A stretch of DNA of 64,000 nt from Streptomyces bottropensis ATCC 25435 (GTDB lineage: Bacteria; Actinomycetota; Actinomycetes; Streptomycetales; Streptomycetaceae), in NCBI RefSeq assembly GCF_000383595.1, contig NZ_KB911581.1, positions 5,178,496 through 5,242,495 of the forward strand. The letters run 5' to 3'. The stretch's first letter is position 1, and the number at the start of each line of letters is the position of its first letter. The notes under the pieces are model-generated. The model saw only the letters and a program-made list of their open reading frames with translations. It did not search any database and was not told where the DNA came from. Position numbers and translations under genes: made by a program. Below are positions 43,393 through 52,279 of this stretch, in pieces.

Positions 43393-45120
43393 TCATCCCC
43401 GTCCGGTAGTGGTGAGAAGTACCGGCTGCTCGCGCCATGCGGCTGTGTCGGCCGGGTTGGCCGGTGCACCGTCGCACACCACATAGTGGTGCGGGGCCAT
43501 CGCTGAGCGACGGCCGTGCAGAGCGTGGACGCAGGCGCTGTGCAGTTGTGTCAGTTCGGCTGTCGACCACGCAGCGCTCACGCCGGTCAGGTAGCACACG
43601 AGGCGATGTTCCAACCGGTCGTCGGGCTCGGGAATCACCTGGAAGACCGGCCGGCTCGGTTCCGCCAGTGAGGCCAAGGCGGTGGCGACCAGCTCATGCA
43701 TGTCATCCAGGTTGATCCAACATCCGTCGGACATCAGCCATCGCGGGCTTCGGACCACGGCTGGGAGTCCGGTGATGGCCGGGATCTCGCCGAGAGGGAG
43801 ATCATGCCGCGCGGCCTCGATCAGCAGTGCGGCGATTCCCCTGCCGAACAGCTCCGTGTCTTCGGACCGGAGCTGGGACGGGTCTGCCGACAGGGCGAGG
43901 TCGAGTTCATCCTTCATACGGAACGCCCAGAGTTCCAGGCCGCGGGTATAGGGCTCGGCGGGCAGCCAGTCGAGTTGGATCTCCTGCGCCGGATCGCGCG
44001 GGTCTTCTTGGCCGGCCCGCTTCCAATCATCCAGGCCCAGCGGGCTGATGTCGTTGAAGACGCAGTCGCGCGCGAAGCTGGTGCCGCGTTCGCATCCTAT
44101 CCGCCATAGCATTTTCCGCAGCTCTCCAGCATCGAACCAACTGTTCGCATAGGCGAGTTCGGCACTTTCCCGGACGCGGTTCACAAGCCCGTCAAAGGTG
44201 GTTCCACTGGTGTCCACGGACAGCAAAGCGTCCTGGGCCACAGTGCCCACATAGTTTCTGACTTCGGGCAGACGACGGTTCCCGGAGATCGTCACGGCCA
44301 CTGCCCTGCGCTGTCCGGCGAGGTGGGCGGTGAGGGCGCACAGGGCCGTGAGCACGATTTTGGACCGACTGGTGCCGGTGCGCTCAGCGAGTACACCAAG
44401 TGCTTCGGCCGCGCTGTGCGACCGGATGCGCAGTCGCCGTACAGAGGTCGGTGCGGACGGCGAGGTGGCGGACGAAGGTGCGGCAGGCAGGGTGAGCATC
44501 GCCTGCGGACCGCTGCGCAGTTGGCTCTCCCAGTAGCGCAGTGAGTCGGCGGAGCGGCGGCGTCCTCTGGGTGAGGCCTCGATGACCGCGAGGTCGACAG
44601 GATGCACCTCGGCCGCTTCGGGCAGTTCCTGCCCGGCGAGCAGACTCAGCCATTCGCGCTGCACAAGAGCGAGCGCGGCAGCGTCGAAAGCCACGTGGGA
44701 AACGGCGAGGACAAGGTAGGCGGGCATCTCGTCGGCGGTGATCACGGCCGCACGCAGCGGCCAGTCGACCGCCGGATCGAACCGCACAGCACGTAGCCGC
44801 GCGCCCAACGCATGAGCGCACGCCGCCGGATCGCCCTCGGCGGCATGAACTGCCACCGGCACCTCCCCGGTGCCGCGTACATGCTGATACGGCTCGGGTG
44901 CCACGAAGTAGGCGGTACGTAGTGACTCGTGACGCTCCATCAGCACGCCCAGAGTCCTCGTGACCCCCTCGACGCTCACCCCGGGCGGCAACTCCAAGAC
45001 GGTGTGCAGGTTGATCTCGGCGGGATCTTCCTCAGCCGTGCAGAGCAGCACTTGGACCTGTGCCAGGGTGAGCGCTCCATACCGCTCCTGGCAGCCGGAG
45101 AATTTCGCACTACGCTTCAT
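43393..45120 (-). CDS. Stand-alone NRPS condensation-domain-like protein
   Basis: A 575-residue protein. About residues 15-440 match the condensation domain of nonribosomal peptide synthetases: MERHESLRTAYF (core motif 2, residues 61-72), a core-3 motif in the form SHVAFDA (141-147), and ISGNRRLPEVRNYVGTVAQ (core motif 5). The active-site HHxxxDG is altered: the second His and the Asp are kept, while the first His is Ser and the Gly is Ala. The last 130 residues are an extra domain I do not recognise. No adenylation or carrier protein is nearby. It could be an acyltransferase for a small amine or alcohol, as in other free-standing C domains. The start is ATG 45118-45120. Confidence 0.85.
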   Translation of the reverse strand: MKRSAKFSGCQERYGALTLAQVQVLLCTAEEDPAEINLHTVLELPPGVSVEGVTRTLGVLMERHESLRTAYFVAPEPYQHVRGTGEVPVAVHAAEGDPAACAHALGARLRAVRFDPAVDWPLRAAVITADEMPAYLVLAVSHVAFDAAALALVQREWLSLLAGQELPEAAEVHPVDLAVIEASPRGRRRSADSLRYWESQLRSGPQAMLTLPAAPSSATSPSAPTSVRRLRIRSHSAAEALGVLAERTGTSRSKIVLTALCALTAHLAGQRRAVAVTISGNRRLPEVRNYVGTVAQDALLSVDTSGTTFDGLVNRVRESAELAYANSWFDAGELRKMLWRIGCERGTSFARDCVFNDISPLGLDDWKRAGQEDPRDPAQEIQLDWLPAEPYTRGLELWAFRMKDELDLALSADPSQLRSEDTELFGRGIAALLIEAARHDLPLGEIPAITGLPAVVRSPRWLMSDGCWINLDDMHELVATALASLAEPSRPVFQVIPEPDDRLEHRLVCYLTGVSAAWSTAELTQLHSACVHALHGRRSAMAPHHYVVCDGAPANPADTAAWREQPVLLTTTGRG

Positions 45121-45319
45121 GGCTCCCTCAGCCCTCCGGACAACTGCCCGATCGACGCTGTCACGTCGTCAGGTGTATGGGTGGTGCATGACATCGGGGC
45201 AGCGCCGGAGTTCCGGTGAGCACCCCGGAAGGCGCGTACAACATCGGTGTTGATCGCGGGCTCGTGTTCACCGAGATCCGGGTTCATCCTTGGCAACGAC
45301 TTCACCGGACAGCTCCGCT

Positions 45320-46363
45320 TCACTGGAAGGCCGGCATGACTTCCTTGATGAACAGCTCCAGGGACTTGCGCTTCTCCTCGTGCGACATGCTGTTGTCGAT
45401 CCAGAAGCTGTACTCGTCGACGCCGAGTTCCGCATAGGAGCGCAGCCGCTCGATGACCTCGGCCGGGGTACCGATCATCGCGGTCTTGTGCAGTGCGTCC
45501 GGCTGGAACTCCGGCCGGCCTTCGAACTTGGATTCAGGGCTGGGCGGCAGGAATCCGTTCTGCGGGGTGGTCTTGTTGCCGAACCAGGCGTCGAAGGTCC
45601 GGTAGAAGCGGTTGATCGCCTCCGCGGCCGGGCGCCAGCCGTCGGGCTCGTCCGGGGAGTGGACATGCGTGTGTCGCAGCACCATCAGGTCGGGACGTGG
45701 CACCTCTGGATGGTTCGCCACGGCGGTGTCGAACTTCCGCTTGAGATCGGCGACTTCCTCGTCGCCCTTCATCAACGGGGTGACCATGACGTTGCAGCCC
45801 TGGGCCACCGCGAAGTCGTGGGAGGCGGGGTCGCGGGCGGCGATCCACATGGGCGGGGTGGGCCGCTGAACCGGCTTGGGCACGCTGGTCGAGGTCGGGA
45901 ACCGCCAGATCTCGCCGTCGTGGGCGTAGTCGCCCTGCCAGAGGGCGCGGACGGCGGGCACGAGTTCGCGCAGGTGCTTTCCACCGTCCGCCGCAGGCAG
46001 TCCGTCCGCCAGCCGGTCGAACTCGAACTGGTAGGCGCCCCGGGCGAGTCCGATCTCCATCCGGCCGTTGCTGATGACGTCGAGCAGCGCACACTCACCG
46101 GCGACCCGGATCGGGTGCCAGAACGGGGCGATGACGGTCCCGGCACCCAGGCGGATGGTCGAGGTCTTCGCGGCGAGGTGGGCGAGCAGCGGCATCGGGC
46201 TCGGGGAGATCGTGTACTCCATGGAGTGGTGCTCGCCTATCCACACGGTGCCGAATCCCCCGGCCTCGGCCATCAGAGCCAGCTCGGAGAGGTTCTCGAA
46301 GAGCTGGCGGTGACTGACCTCCTCGTCCCAGCGCTCCATGTGCACGAACAGCGAAAACCTCAT
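45320..46363 (-). CDS. LLM-class flavin-dependent monooxygenase
   Basis: A 347-residue luciferase-like TIM-barrel monooxygenase. RFSLFVHMERWDEEVSHRQLFENL, IGEHHSMEYTISPSPMPLLAHLA, LDVISNGRMEIGLARGAYQFEFDR and a C-terminal GTPAEVIERLRSYAELGVDEYSFW are all family signatures. Such enzymes use reduced FMN delivered by a separate flavin reductase; one is encoded at 52.3 kb in the divergent operon. The start overlaps the tautomerase stop (ATGA) and has AAGGAG six bases upstream. It is the last gene of the leftward operon. It probably oxygenates the substrate imported by the BCCT transporter. Confidence 0.92.
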   Translation of the reverse strand: MRFSLFVHMERWDEEVSHRQLFENLSELALMAEAGGFGTVWIGEHHSMEYTISPSPMPLLAHLAAKTSTIRLGAGTVIAPFWHPIRVAGECALLDVISNGRMEIGLARGAYQFEFDRLADGLPAADGGKHLRELVPAVRALWQGDYAHDGEIWRFPTSTSVPKPVQRPTPPMWIAARDPASHDFAVAQGCNVMVTPLMKGDEEVADLKRKFDTAVANHPEVPRPDLMVLRHTHVHSPDEPDGWRPAAEAINRFYRTFDAWFGNKTTPQNGFLPPSPESKFEGRPEFQPDALHKTAMIGTPAEVIERLRSYAELGVDEYSFWIDNSMSHEEKRKSLELFIKEVMPAFQ

Positions 46364-46593
46364 GACTGCTCCTTCGCGCCTGTTCCGGCGGCTTCTGTCG
46401 GTGCGGGGTCCATCTCGGTGAGGGTGACGTCACCGGTGGCCCAGTGCGTCCGGGGGACCTCGTGGACGACGACTCGGATGTACTCCGGCCGGGTATGTAC
46501 GGTGCGCAGGACGGCTGCGTGCACCTCGTGGATCAGCTCCCGGATCTGCGCCGGGGTGCGGCCCTCGGCGAGGGTGATGGCGACCTGTGGCAT
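46360..46593 (-). CDS. 4-oxalocrotonate tautomerase-family protein
   Basis: A 77-residue member of the tautomerase superfamily. Pro1, the catalytic base, follows the start Met (MPQVAITLAEGRTPAQIRELIHEVHAAV), and VVVHEVPRTHWATGD contains the conserved strand and active-site loop. The C-terminal tail is longer than in classic 4-OT (62 residues). It converts enol to keto forms of 2-hydroxydienoates or related acids, and some relatives hydrate or dehalogenate haloacrylates. It lies between the aldehyde dehydrogenase (6-base gap) and the monooxygenase (4-base overlap), which places it firmly in this catabolic operon. Confidence 0.9.
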   Translation of the reverse strand: MPQVAITLAEGRTPAQIRELIHEVHAAVLRTVHTRPEYIRVVVHEVPRTHWATGDVTLTEMDPAPTEAAGTGAKEQS

Positions 46594-46599
46594 GCCGGC

Positions 46600-48096
46600 T
46601 CAGCTCCGCATCGTGAAGGGGTCGGCCACGGGCTCCTCGCTCGTGTTGATCCAGACGCTTTTGAGCCGCGTGTATTCCACGATCGTCTCCGTGCCGTGCT
46701 CGACGCCCACGCCGCTGGTCTTGAAACCCTGGCGCGGTGACATCGGGGACATGGCGCGGTACGTGTTGACCCACACCGTCCCGGCGTCCAGGCGCGCCGC
46801 CATCCGGTGCGCCCGCGACAGGTTCGTCGTCCACACGCCGGCCGCGAGTCCGTACTCGGTGTCGTTGGCCAGACGTACGACCTCGTCCTCGGTGTCGAAG
46901 GGCATGACCGCGAGGACGGGGCCGAAGATCTCCTCGCGTACGACGCGCATGGTGTTGTCGACGTCCACGAGGACGGTCGGCTCGTAGAAGTACCCGCCGA
47001 GGCCGCCGTCGGTGGCTCGGCCGCCGGTCAGTACCCGGGCGCCTTCGTCGCGACCGAGGTCGACGTACCCGGCGACCTTGTCGCGCTGGCCTTCGAAGGC
47101 CAGTGGGCCGAGCTCGGTCTTCTCGTCCAAGGGGTCGCCGATGACGATGGTCCGGGCGCGTTGCGTGACCCGTTCGAGGAGTTCGTCGTAGACGGAACGG
47201 TGCGCGAACACGCGGCTTCCGGCGATGCAGGTCTGTCCGGCGGCGGCGAAGATGCCGGCGACGACGCCCATCGCCGCGTTCGGGATGTTCGCGTCCTCGA
47301 AGACGATGTTGGGCGACTTGCCGCCGAGTTCGAGCGTCGAGCCGATGAAGCGGCTAGCCGTGGCGGCGGCGATGCGTGCCCCGGTGGCGGTGCTGCCGGT
47401 GAAGGAGATCTTCGCGAGGTCGCGGTGGTCGACCAGGGCCTGTCCGGCCTCCGCGCCGAACCCGGTGACGACGTTCACCGCTCCCGGTGGGAAGCCCGCT
47501 TCCAGGGCCAGTTCGGCGAGCCTGAGCACCGTTGCCGAAGTGTGTTCGGAGGGCTTGATCACGACGGTGTTGCCGGCGCAGAGCGCGGGCGCCAGTTTGC
47601 TGCTGGTCAGCGTCAGCGGGGAGTTCCAGGGAGTGATCGCTCCGACGACGCCGAGCGGCTCGCGGGCCGTGTAGTTCAGCACCTGGCGGTCGGAGGTGGG
47701 GATGAAGTCGCCGTGGATCTTGTCAGCCAGTCCGGCGTAATAGTAGTAATACTCCGGCAGGGTGGCGAGCTGGCCGCGCATCTCGCGCAGCAGCTTGCCG
47801 TTGTCACGCGTCTCCATGCGGGCCAGGTCCTCGGCGTTCTCGGCGATCAGGTCGCCCAGGCGCCGAAGCAGATGTCCGCGCCGCGTCTGGCTGAGGTCGC
47901 GCCAGCGCGGGTCCTCGAACGCCTTCCGTGCGGCGGCCACGGCCTGGTCGATGTCGGCGGCGTTGCCGCGCGCGGCGCGGTACAGGACCTCGCCCGTGGC
48001 CGGGTTGCCGCTCTCGAAGTACTCGCCCGAAGCGGGCTCGGCCCATGCTCCGCCGATGAAGTGCCGCAACGTGGCGAGGCCGTTGATGTCAGACAT
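46600..48096 (-). CDS. Aldehyde dehydrogenase
   Basis: A 498-residue NAD(P)-dependent aldehyde dehydrogenase. The catalytic residues are present: Glu257 in LELGGKSPN and Cys290 in GQTCIAG. The cofactor motif FTGSTATGARI and the TPWNSPL segment are also there. A run of five tyrosines (residues 116-120) is unusual but lies in a helix common to the family. The start is the ATG at 48094-48096 behind GGAGAG. It overlaps the end of the alpha/beta-hydrolase gene by eight bases. It is most like the betaine-aldehyde/5-carboxymethyl-2-hydroxymuconate-semialdehyde branch, so it probably oxidises the aldehyde released by the monooxygenase to the acid. Confidence 0.93.
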   Translation of the reverse strand: MSDINGLATLRHFIGGAWAEPASGEYFESGNPATGEVLYRAARGNAADIDQAVAAARKAFEDPRWRDLSQTRRGHLLRRLGDLIAENAEDLARMETRDNGKLLREMRGQLATLPEYYYYYAGLADKIHGDFIPTSDRQVLNYTAREPLGVVGAITPWNSPLTLTSSKLAPALCAGNTVVIKPSEHTSATVLRLAELALEAGFPPGAVNVVTGFGAEAGQALVDHRDLAKISFTGSTATGARIAAATASRFIGSTLELGGKSPNIVFEDANIPNAAMGVVAGIFAAAGQTCIAGSRVFAHRSVYDELLERVTQRARTIVIGDPLDEKTELGPLAFEGQRDKVAGYVDLGRDEGARVLTGGRATDGGLGGYFYEPTVLVDVDNTMRVVREEIFGPVLAVMPFDTEDEVVRLANDTEYGLAAGVWTTNLSRAHRMAARLDAGTVWVNTYRAMSPMSPRQGFKTSGVGVEHGTETIVEYTRLKSVWINTSEEPVADPFTMRS

Positions 48097-48820
48097 GTGC
48101 GCGCTCTCCGATGAAGGTGGTGAGGCACTCGACGAACGCCTCGGGGCGCTCGACGGGCAGCATGTGGCGTGCCTGGGGGATGACCTGTGCACGGCAGTCG
48201 GGAAGCGCCGCGGCGAGTCGGCGGGTCATCTCGGGGGTGGACCCCGGATCGTCCTCACCCGTCACCGCCAGGGCGCGTACGCCGATGGCGCCCAGGTCCG
48301 CTGCGAGGTCGGCGTCCGCCGTGGCGAACACGCGGTAGCAGCTGAGGAAGGAAGCGACGTCGTTGGCGAGCAGCGTGGCCTCGGTGCGGGCCACCAGGTC
48401 GGGGGCGACGCCCGTGCCGTCGTACCACCGCTTGAGCGACGCGGCCGCACTCGCCGTGAAGTCGGCCTCGGCGGTGCGCAGCCGGTCGAGTACGGACGCC
48501 CGCTCCGCGGCCGTACGTTCGCATACCGAACTGACCGAACTCAGCGTGGCCACCAGGTCCGGACGGTGCAGCGCCACATGCTGGGCGACCAGGGCGCCCA
48601 GCGAGAATCCGACCAGGTGCGAGCCCGCCGGGATCTCGTCGCCCACCCCGGCGGCCAGCTCGGCGAGGGTCACTCCGTCTCTCACCGGCGGACGGGTGCC
48701 GTGCCCGGGCAGGTCGGGGGCGACCACGGTGAAACGGTCGGCCAGGAGCGCGGCGGCGGGCTCCCACATGGTGTGGTCGAGCCCGACGCCGTGCAGCAGA
48801 ACCAGGGTCGGCTTGCTCAT
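48089..48820 (-). CDS. Alpha/beta hydrolase
   Basis: A 243-residue alpha/beta-hydrolase. LLHGVGLDHTMW forms the oxyanion region, GFSLGA holds the nucleophile Ser73, TGEDDPGSTPEM the acid and QARHMLPVERP the His. The overall pattern is close to 3-oxoadipate enol-lactonases and related ester or lactone hydrolases. The start is the ATG at 48818-48820, eleven bases beyond the stop of the PF06684 gene. It overlaps the aldehyde dehydrogenase start, so the genes are co-translated. It would open a lactone or ester in the pathway. Confidence 0.92.
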   Translation of the reverse strand: MSKPTLVLLHGVGLDHTMWEPAAALLADRFTVVAPDLPGHGTRPPVRDGVTLAELAAGVGDEIPAGSHLVGFSLGALVAQHVALHRPDLVATLSSVSSVCERTAAERASVLDRLRTAEADFTASAAASLKRWYDGTGVAPDLVARTEATLLANDVASFLSCYRVFATADADLAADLGAIGVRALAVTGEDDPGSTPEMTRRLAAALPDCRAQVIPQARHMLPVERPEAFVECLTTFIGERAHV

Positions 48821-48831
48821 GGACGCGCTGC

Positions 48832-49383
48832 CTACTGCTCGGTCGAGAGCGCTGCCAGGCGCTGCTGGGGGCGCCCCTGGGCGGCCGCGGCGAGAGCGAT
48901 GACGATCTCGCCCGGATGGGGGGCGTCGCTCAGCCTGACTTCGACGGTTTGGTGGTGCGAGCGGATCGTGGCGTCGGTGATGTGTTTCAGCGGGATGTCG
49001 AAGACCACACCGGCGGGCCCGCGCTTCTCGACCGCCGGCAGCAGGGTTGTGGCGTTCGCGGCCTTGCGGAAGTGGTCCCCGAACTTGAGCGTGTGGATCA
49101 GCGCCGAGCCGTGCTCGATCTCGCCGTCCAGACCGACGATGGCGGCCTTGCCGTACGCCTCCGCAGGGGCCTCCAGCGCGTCGAGCGCCGCCGGAGCGAG
49201 CAGCGCGCCGAGGTCGGAGGCGTGCGCGTCGATGCCGGGCGCGAGGTCCTCGACGAATCCCTGGCCGGCCCAGGGGTTCTCGATCACCGCCGCGACGACC
49301 GCGATCCTGGCGGGGCGGGCGAGTGGGCGGCCGCCCTCGGTGCGGATCTCCTCGACGATGGTCACGATCTTGCGGATGCTCAT
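48832..49383 (-). CDS. PF06684-family (amino acid synthesis) protein, second paralogue
   Basis: A 183-residue protein of the poorly known PF06684 family. IVTIVEEIRTEGGRPLARPARIAVVAAVIENPWAG at the N terminus and EAYGKAAIVGLDGEIEHGSALIHTLKFGDHFRKA in the middle are its signatures. GVVFDIPLKHITDATIRSHHQTVEVRLSDAPHPGEIVIALA near the end has His/Asp residues that could bind metal. The start ATG at 49381-49383 overlaps the stop of the first paralogue by four bases and has GGAGG upstream. The two paralogues share the order of these motifs but differ in sequence. A heteromeric enzyme made of both is plausible. Confidence 0.88.
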   Translation of the reverse strand: MSIRKIVTIVEEIRTEGGRPLARPARIAVVAAVIENPWAGQGFVEDLAPGIDAHASDLGALLAPAALDALEAPAEAYGKAAIVGLDGEIEHGSALIHTLKFGDHFRKAANATTLLPAVEKRGPAGVVFDIPLKHITDATIRSHHQTVEVRLSDAPHPGEIVIALAAAAQGRPQQRLAALSTEQ

Positions 49384-50006
49384 GGGGCGACAACCTCCAG
49401 GGTTTCGATGGTGACGACGGGGTCGGTCATACGGTCCCCGATCCGGGGATGCGGGCGCGGCCCCGTCGAGGCCGCCGCGATGACGACGATCTCGTCCGCG
49501 CGTGGGGCGTCGGAGACGCGGGCACTGATGGTCTGGTAATGGCTGCGCGTCGAGGCCCGCGTCTTGTGCCAGAGCGGTACTACCAGGGTCTCGCCCGCCT
49601 CGGCACGGGTGTCGGCGAAGCAGATGACCGACTCGCCCTGGAGGAACTCCCGCACCAGATTGCCGAAGTACGGGGTGTGAATGAGGGCCCCGGCGTGCTC
49701 GATCTCGCCGGCCGCGCCGACGATGGCGGCCTTTCCGAACGCCTCGATCTCGTCCGCGCCACCCAGGGAAGCGACGAGCCGGTCCGTCAGCAACCTGGCG
49801 AGCACCGGGGCGACGCGGTTCTGCTCCACGGACAGCTCGGCCGAGGGGCCTGTGCCCAGCCACGGGTTCCGTATGACCGCGGCGATGCTGGCTCTTCGCG
49901 TCGGGTGCGCGGGTGCCTTCCCCGCCTCGGTCAGCACGATGTCGCGGTAGAGAACGAGCTTGCGGAGACCGATGCTCTCGTCTGGGTGATCCAGCCACTC
50001 TTGCAT
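49380..50006 (-). CDS. PF06684-family (amino acid synthesis) protein, first paralogue
   Basis: A 208-residue protein of the same family as its neighbour: LVLYRDIVLTEAGKAPAHPTRRASIAAVIRNPWLG, EAFGKAAIVGAAGEIEHAGALIHTPYFGNLVREF and SHYQTISARVSDAPRADEIVVIAA align with it. It is the first gene of the leftward catabolic operon. No clear ribosome-binding site precedes its ATG at 50004-50006, so it may be translated from a leaderless or very short transcript. The function of the family is unproven; its recurrent place beside flavin monooxygenases and dehydrogenases suggests an enzyme of amine or amide metabolism. Confidence 0.87.
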   Translation of the reverse strand: MQEWLDHPDESIGLRKLVLYRDIVLTEAGKAPAHPTRRASIAAVIRNPWLGTGPSAELSVEQNRVAPVLARLLTDRLVASLGGADEIEAFGKAAIVGAAGEIEHAGALIHTPYFGNLVREFLQGESVICFADTRAEAGETLVVPLWHKTRASTRSHYQTISARVSDAPRADEIVVIAAASTGPRPHPRIGDRMTDPVVTIETLEVVAP

Positions 50007-50248
50007 GGCACAGGACGATAAGTGCCCTCTCTCGGGTCGGTCAAGAGGTTGAGGGAGAGGGTTCCCCAGCAGGTCGGCGACCTCTGCAGCAGGGTCGTGA
50101 ATAGGATCTTGACCTGCGGATATGGTGTTTGCCGAAAGTCGTGACCTGATTACACGTCTCGAACCCTTGACGCTCCATCGACGTCATGCCTTACTCCTGC
50201 TTGTATGCCAGATCAGGTGGCCATCGGCCCCCGGACGCAAGGAGTTCC
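50007..50248. promoter_or_regulatory. Divergent promoter region of the catabolic locus
   Basis: This 242-base gap separates the leftward catabolic operon from the rightward BCCT operon. ACCTGAT (50144-50150) and its complement ATCAGGT (50212-50218) are placed symmetrically about 60 bases apart, near both start regions, and could be half-sites for the GntR regulator encoded at the end of the rightward operon. A TTGACG lies between them (near 50167). This is suggestive only. Confidence 0.4.
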
Positions 50249-51859
50249 ATGTCCAGTCATCTTGGAACGGACGCCGACACGATGCCCGCGACACCGTCGG
50301 GGAGCAGCGAGGCGAGCGCTACGGCAGGCCCGGACACCGGCGCAGGTACGGAGGGCGGCGGCAGACTCGGTTCGGTTTTCTGGACCTCCCTAGGCATCTC
50401 CGCCGTCTTCGTGGCCTGGGCGGTGATCTTCAGCGACAACCTCAACAAAGTCACGAATAACTCGCTGAACTGGGTGACAACCACCTTCGGCTGGTCCTAT
50501 CTGGTGATCACGCTCGCCATCCTGATCTTCCTGGTGTTCCTGGCCTTCAGCCCCGCCGGCGACCTCCGCCTGGGCAAGGACGACGACCGCCCCGAGTTCT
50601 CGACGCTCACCTGGTTCGCCATGATCCTCAGCGCGGTCATGGGCATCGGACTGGTCTCCTACGGGGTCGCCGAACCGATCTCCCACCTGGCGTCGCCGCC
50701 GCACGGTCTCGCCCAGCCGAACACCCCGGCCGCGGCGGTGCGCGCGCTGCAGTACTCCTACTTCGACTGGGGTCTGCAGGCCTGGGCGATCTTCGCCGTT
50801 TTCGGTCTGGCCATCGCGTACTCGACCCACCGCAAGGGCCGGCGCACCCTGGTGAGCCAACTGTTCGTGCCACTGCTCGGCGACCGCGTGAACGGACCGA
50901 TCGGCAAGACGATCGACGTGCTCGCCGTGTTCGCGACCCTCTTCGGCACCACGACATCCCTGGGCCTCGGAGCACTCCAGGTCAACAACGGTCTCGGCAG
51001 GCTGTGGGGGATGCCGGTCAACAACATCAACCAGGTGCTCATCATCGCCGCCGTCACCTCGATCTTCACGCTCTCGGCGGTGACCGGTGTCAGCAAAGGC
51101 ATCAAGCTCTTGAGCCAGGGCAGCACCCTGCTGGCGATCGCGCTGTTCGTCTTCATACTGGTCGTCGGCCCGGCCGTGTTCATCGCGAACCTGTACATCG
51201 AGTCCGTCGGCCAGTGGGCCACCGACTTTTTCCGGATGAGCCTGCAGGGCACCGCGTTCGGCGGGCTTCAGTGGATGCAGTGGTGGACGTACTTCATGAT
51301 GGCCTGGTGGGTCTCCTGGGGTGCCTTCGTCGGTGTTTTCCTGGCCCGGATCTCGCGGGGCCGCACCATCCGTGGATTCATCATGGGTGTCCTGGTCGTC
51401 CCCAGCGTGGTGTTCTTCACCTGGTTCACGGTCTTCGGCGGTACGGCGATCCACATCGACATGTTCGAGGGCGGCGACATCGCCAAGCAGACCGCGGCCG
51501 ACATCAACAGCGCGTTCTTCGCGACCCTCGACCACTACCCCCTGGCTGACGTCACCTCGGTGGTCGCGATCATCCTGGTCGTGATGTTCTTCGTCTCCGG
51601 CGCGGACGCCAACACCTACGTGCTGTCCATGATGACCTCGAACGGATCGCTCACTCCGCGTCGTCCGGTACTCGTCCTCTGGGGCGTCCTCACCGGTGTC
51701 ACCGCCGTCGTGCTCATGCTCGCCGGCGGGCTGAACGCCCTCCAGAACACCGTCATCGTGACGTCCCTGCCTTTCCTCGTGATCATCGCCGGTCTGGCGG
51801 TCTCCTTCTGGAAAGAGCTGAGGGCGGACAGGAAGGAGACGACCGGTGCCGCACTCTGA
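50249..51859 (+). CDS. BCCT-family transporter (betaine/carnitine/choline type)
   Basis: A 536-residue permease with twelve transmembrane segments after a polar Ser/Thr/Gly-rich N terminus of about 45 residues. Family signatures are AMILSAVMGIGLVSYGVAEPISH, the Trp-rich WTYFMMAWWVSWGAFVGVFLARISRGRTIR (the signature segment after TM8), and GADANTYVLSMM near TM10. BCCT carriers import quaternary or tertiary ammonium compounds (glycine betaine, choline, carnitine) or related zwitterions with Na+ or H+. The start at 50249 follows AAGGAG. It heads a four-gene operon that also encodes a flavin reductase, and faces the oxidative operon, so it probably supplies the catabolic substrate rather than an osmolyte. 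Confidence 0.95.
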   Translation: MSSHLGTDADTMPATPSGSSEASATAGPDTGAGTEGGGRLGSVFWTSLGISAVFVAWAVIFSDNLNKVTNNSLNWVTTTFGWSYLVITLAILIFLVFLAFSPAGDLRLGKDDDRPEFSTLTWFAMILSAVMGIGLVSYGVAEPISHLASPPHGLAQPNTPAAAVRALQYSYFDWGLQAWAIFAVFGLAIAYSTHRKGRRTLVSQLFVPLLGDRVNGPIGKTIDVLAVFATLFGTTTSLGLGALQVNNGLGRLWGMPVNNINQVLIIAAVTSIFTLSAVTGVSKGIKLLSQGSTLLAIALFVFILVVGPAVFIANLYIESVGQWATDFFRMSLQGTAFGGLQWMQWWTYFMMAWWVSWGAFVGVFLARISRGRTIRGFIMGVLVVPSVVFFTWFTVFGGTAIHIDMFEGGDIAKQTAADINSAFFATLDHYPLADVTSVVAIILVVMFFVSGADANTYVLSMMTSNGSLTPRRPVLVLWGVLTGVTAVVLMLAGGLNALQNTVIVTSLPFLVIIAGLAVSFWKELRADRKETTGAAL

Positions 51860-52271
51860 CGCCCGTCGCGCACTCATCGAGAAGGCATGGGCCGCAGCCT
51901 GGGGCCAGGGTGACGTCGACGCCCTCGACGCACTGCTGAGCCCGGCGTACCTCCGCCGCCACGGCGACCCGCAACCGCAGGACCTGAACGCCTTCAAGGC
52001 CATGATCGTCTCGACCCGGGCGGCCTTCCCGGACCTGGTCACGACCGTCGACGACATCGTGGTCGAGGGAGACAGGGCCGCTGTCCGCTGGCACAGCAGC
52101 GGAACCCAGACGAACTCGTTCCTCGGAGTCCCTCCCACCAGACGGCGCGTGCAGGTCAGTGGCGCCACGTTCGCCCGCTTCGAGGGCGACCGGATCGTCG
52201 AGGAGCACGTGACGTGGGATCCACGGGCGCTGCTTTCGGCGCTGGGCATCATCCGGGTGGGACAGGACTGA
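51846..52271 (+). CDS. SnoaL-like (NTF2-fold) protein
   Basis: A 141-residue SnoaL/polyketide-cyclase-like protein. RALIEKAWAAAWGQGDVDALDALLSPAYLRRHG starts the fold, and DIVVEGDRAAVRWHSSGTQTNSFLGVPPTRRRVQVSGATFARFEGDRIVEEHV forms the beta sheet with the conserved Arg/Asp positions. The GTG start at 51846 overlaps the transporter gene by 14 bases and has AAGGAG upstream. Such proteins catalyse isomerisations or hydrolyses of small, often cyclic acids, or only bind them. Position in the operon suggests a role in the same pathway. Confidence 0.88.
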   Translation: MPHSDARRALIEKAWAAAWGQGDVDALDALLSPAYLRRHGDPQPQDLNAFKAMIVSTRAAFPDLVTTVDDIVVEGDRAAVRWHSSGTQTNSFLGVPPTRRRVQVSGATFARFEGDRIVEEHVTWDPRALLSALGIIRVGQD

Positions 52272-52279
52272 CGATCACG

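Noticed and set aside
40987..45120. Complete nonribosomal peptide cluster
   Set aside because: Only a single condensation-type protein and a regulator are present; no adenylation, carrier or thioesterase domain was found.
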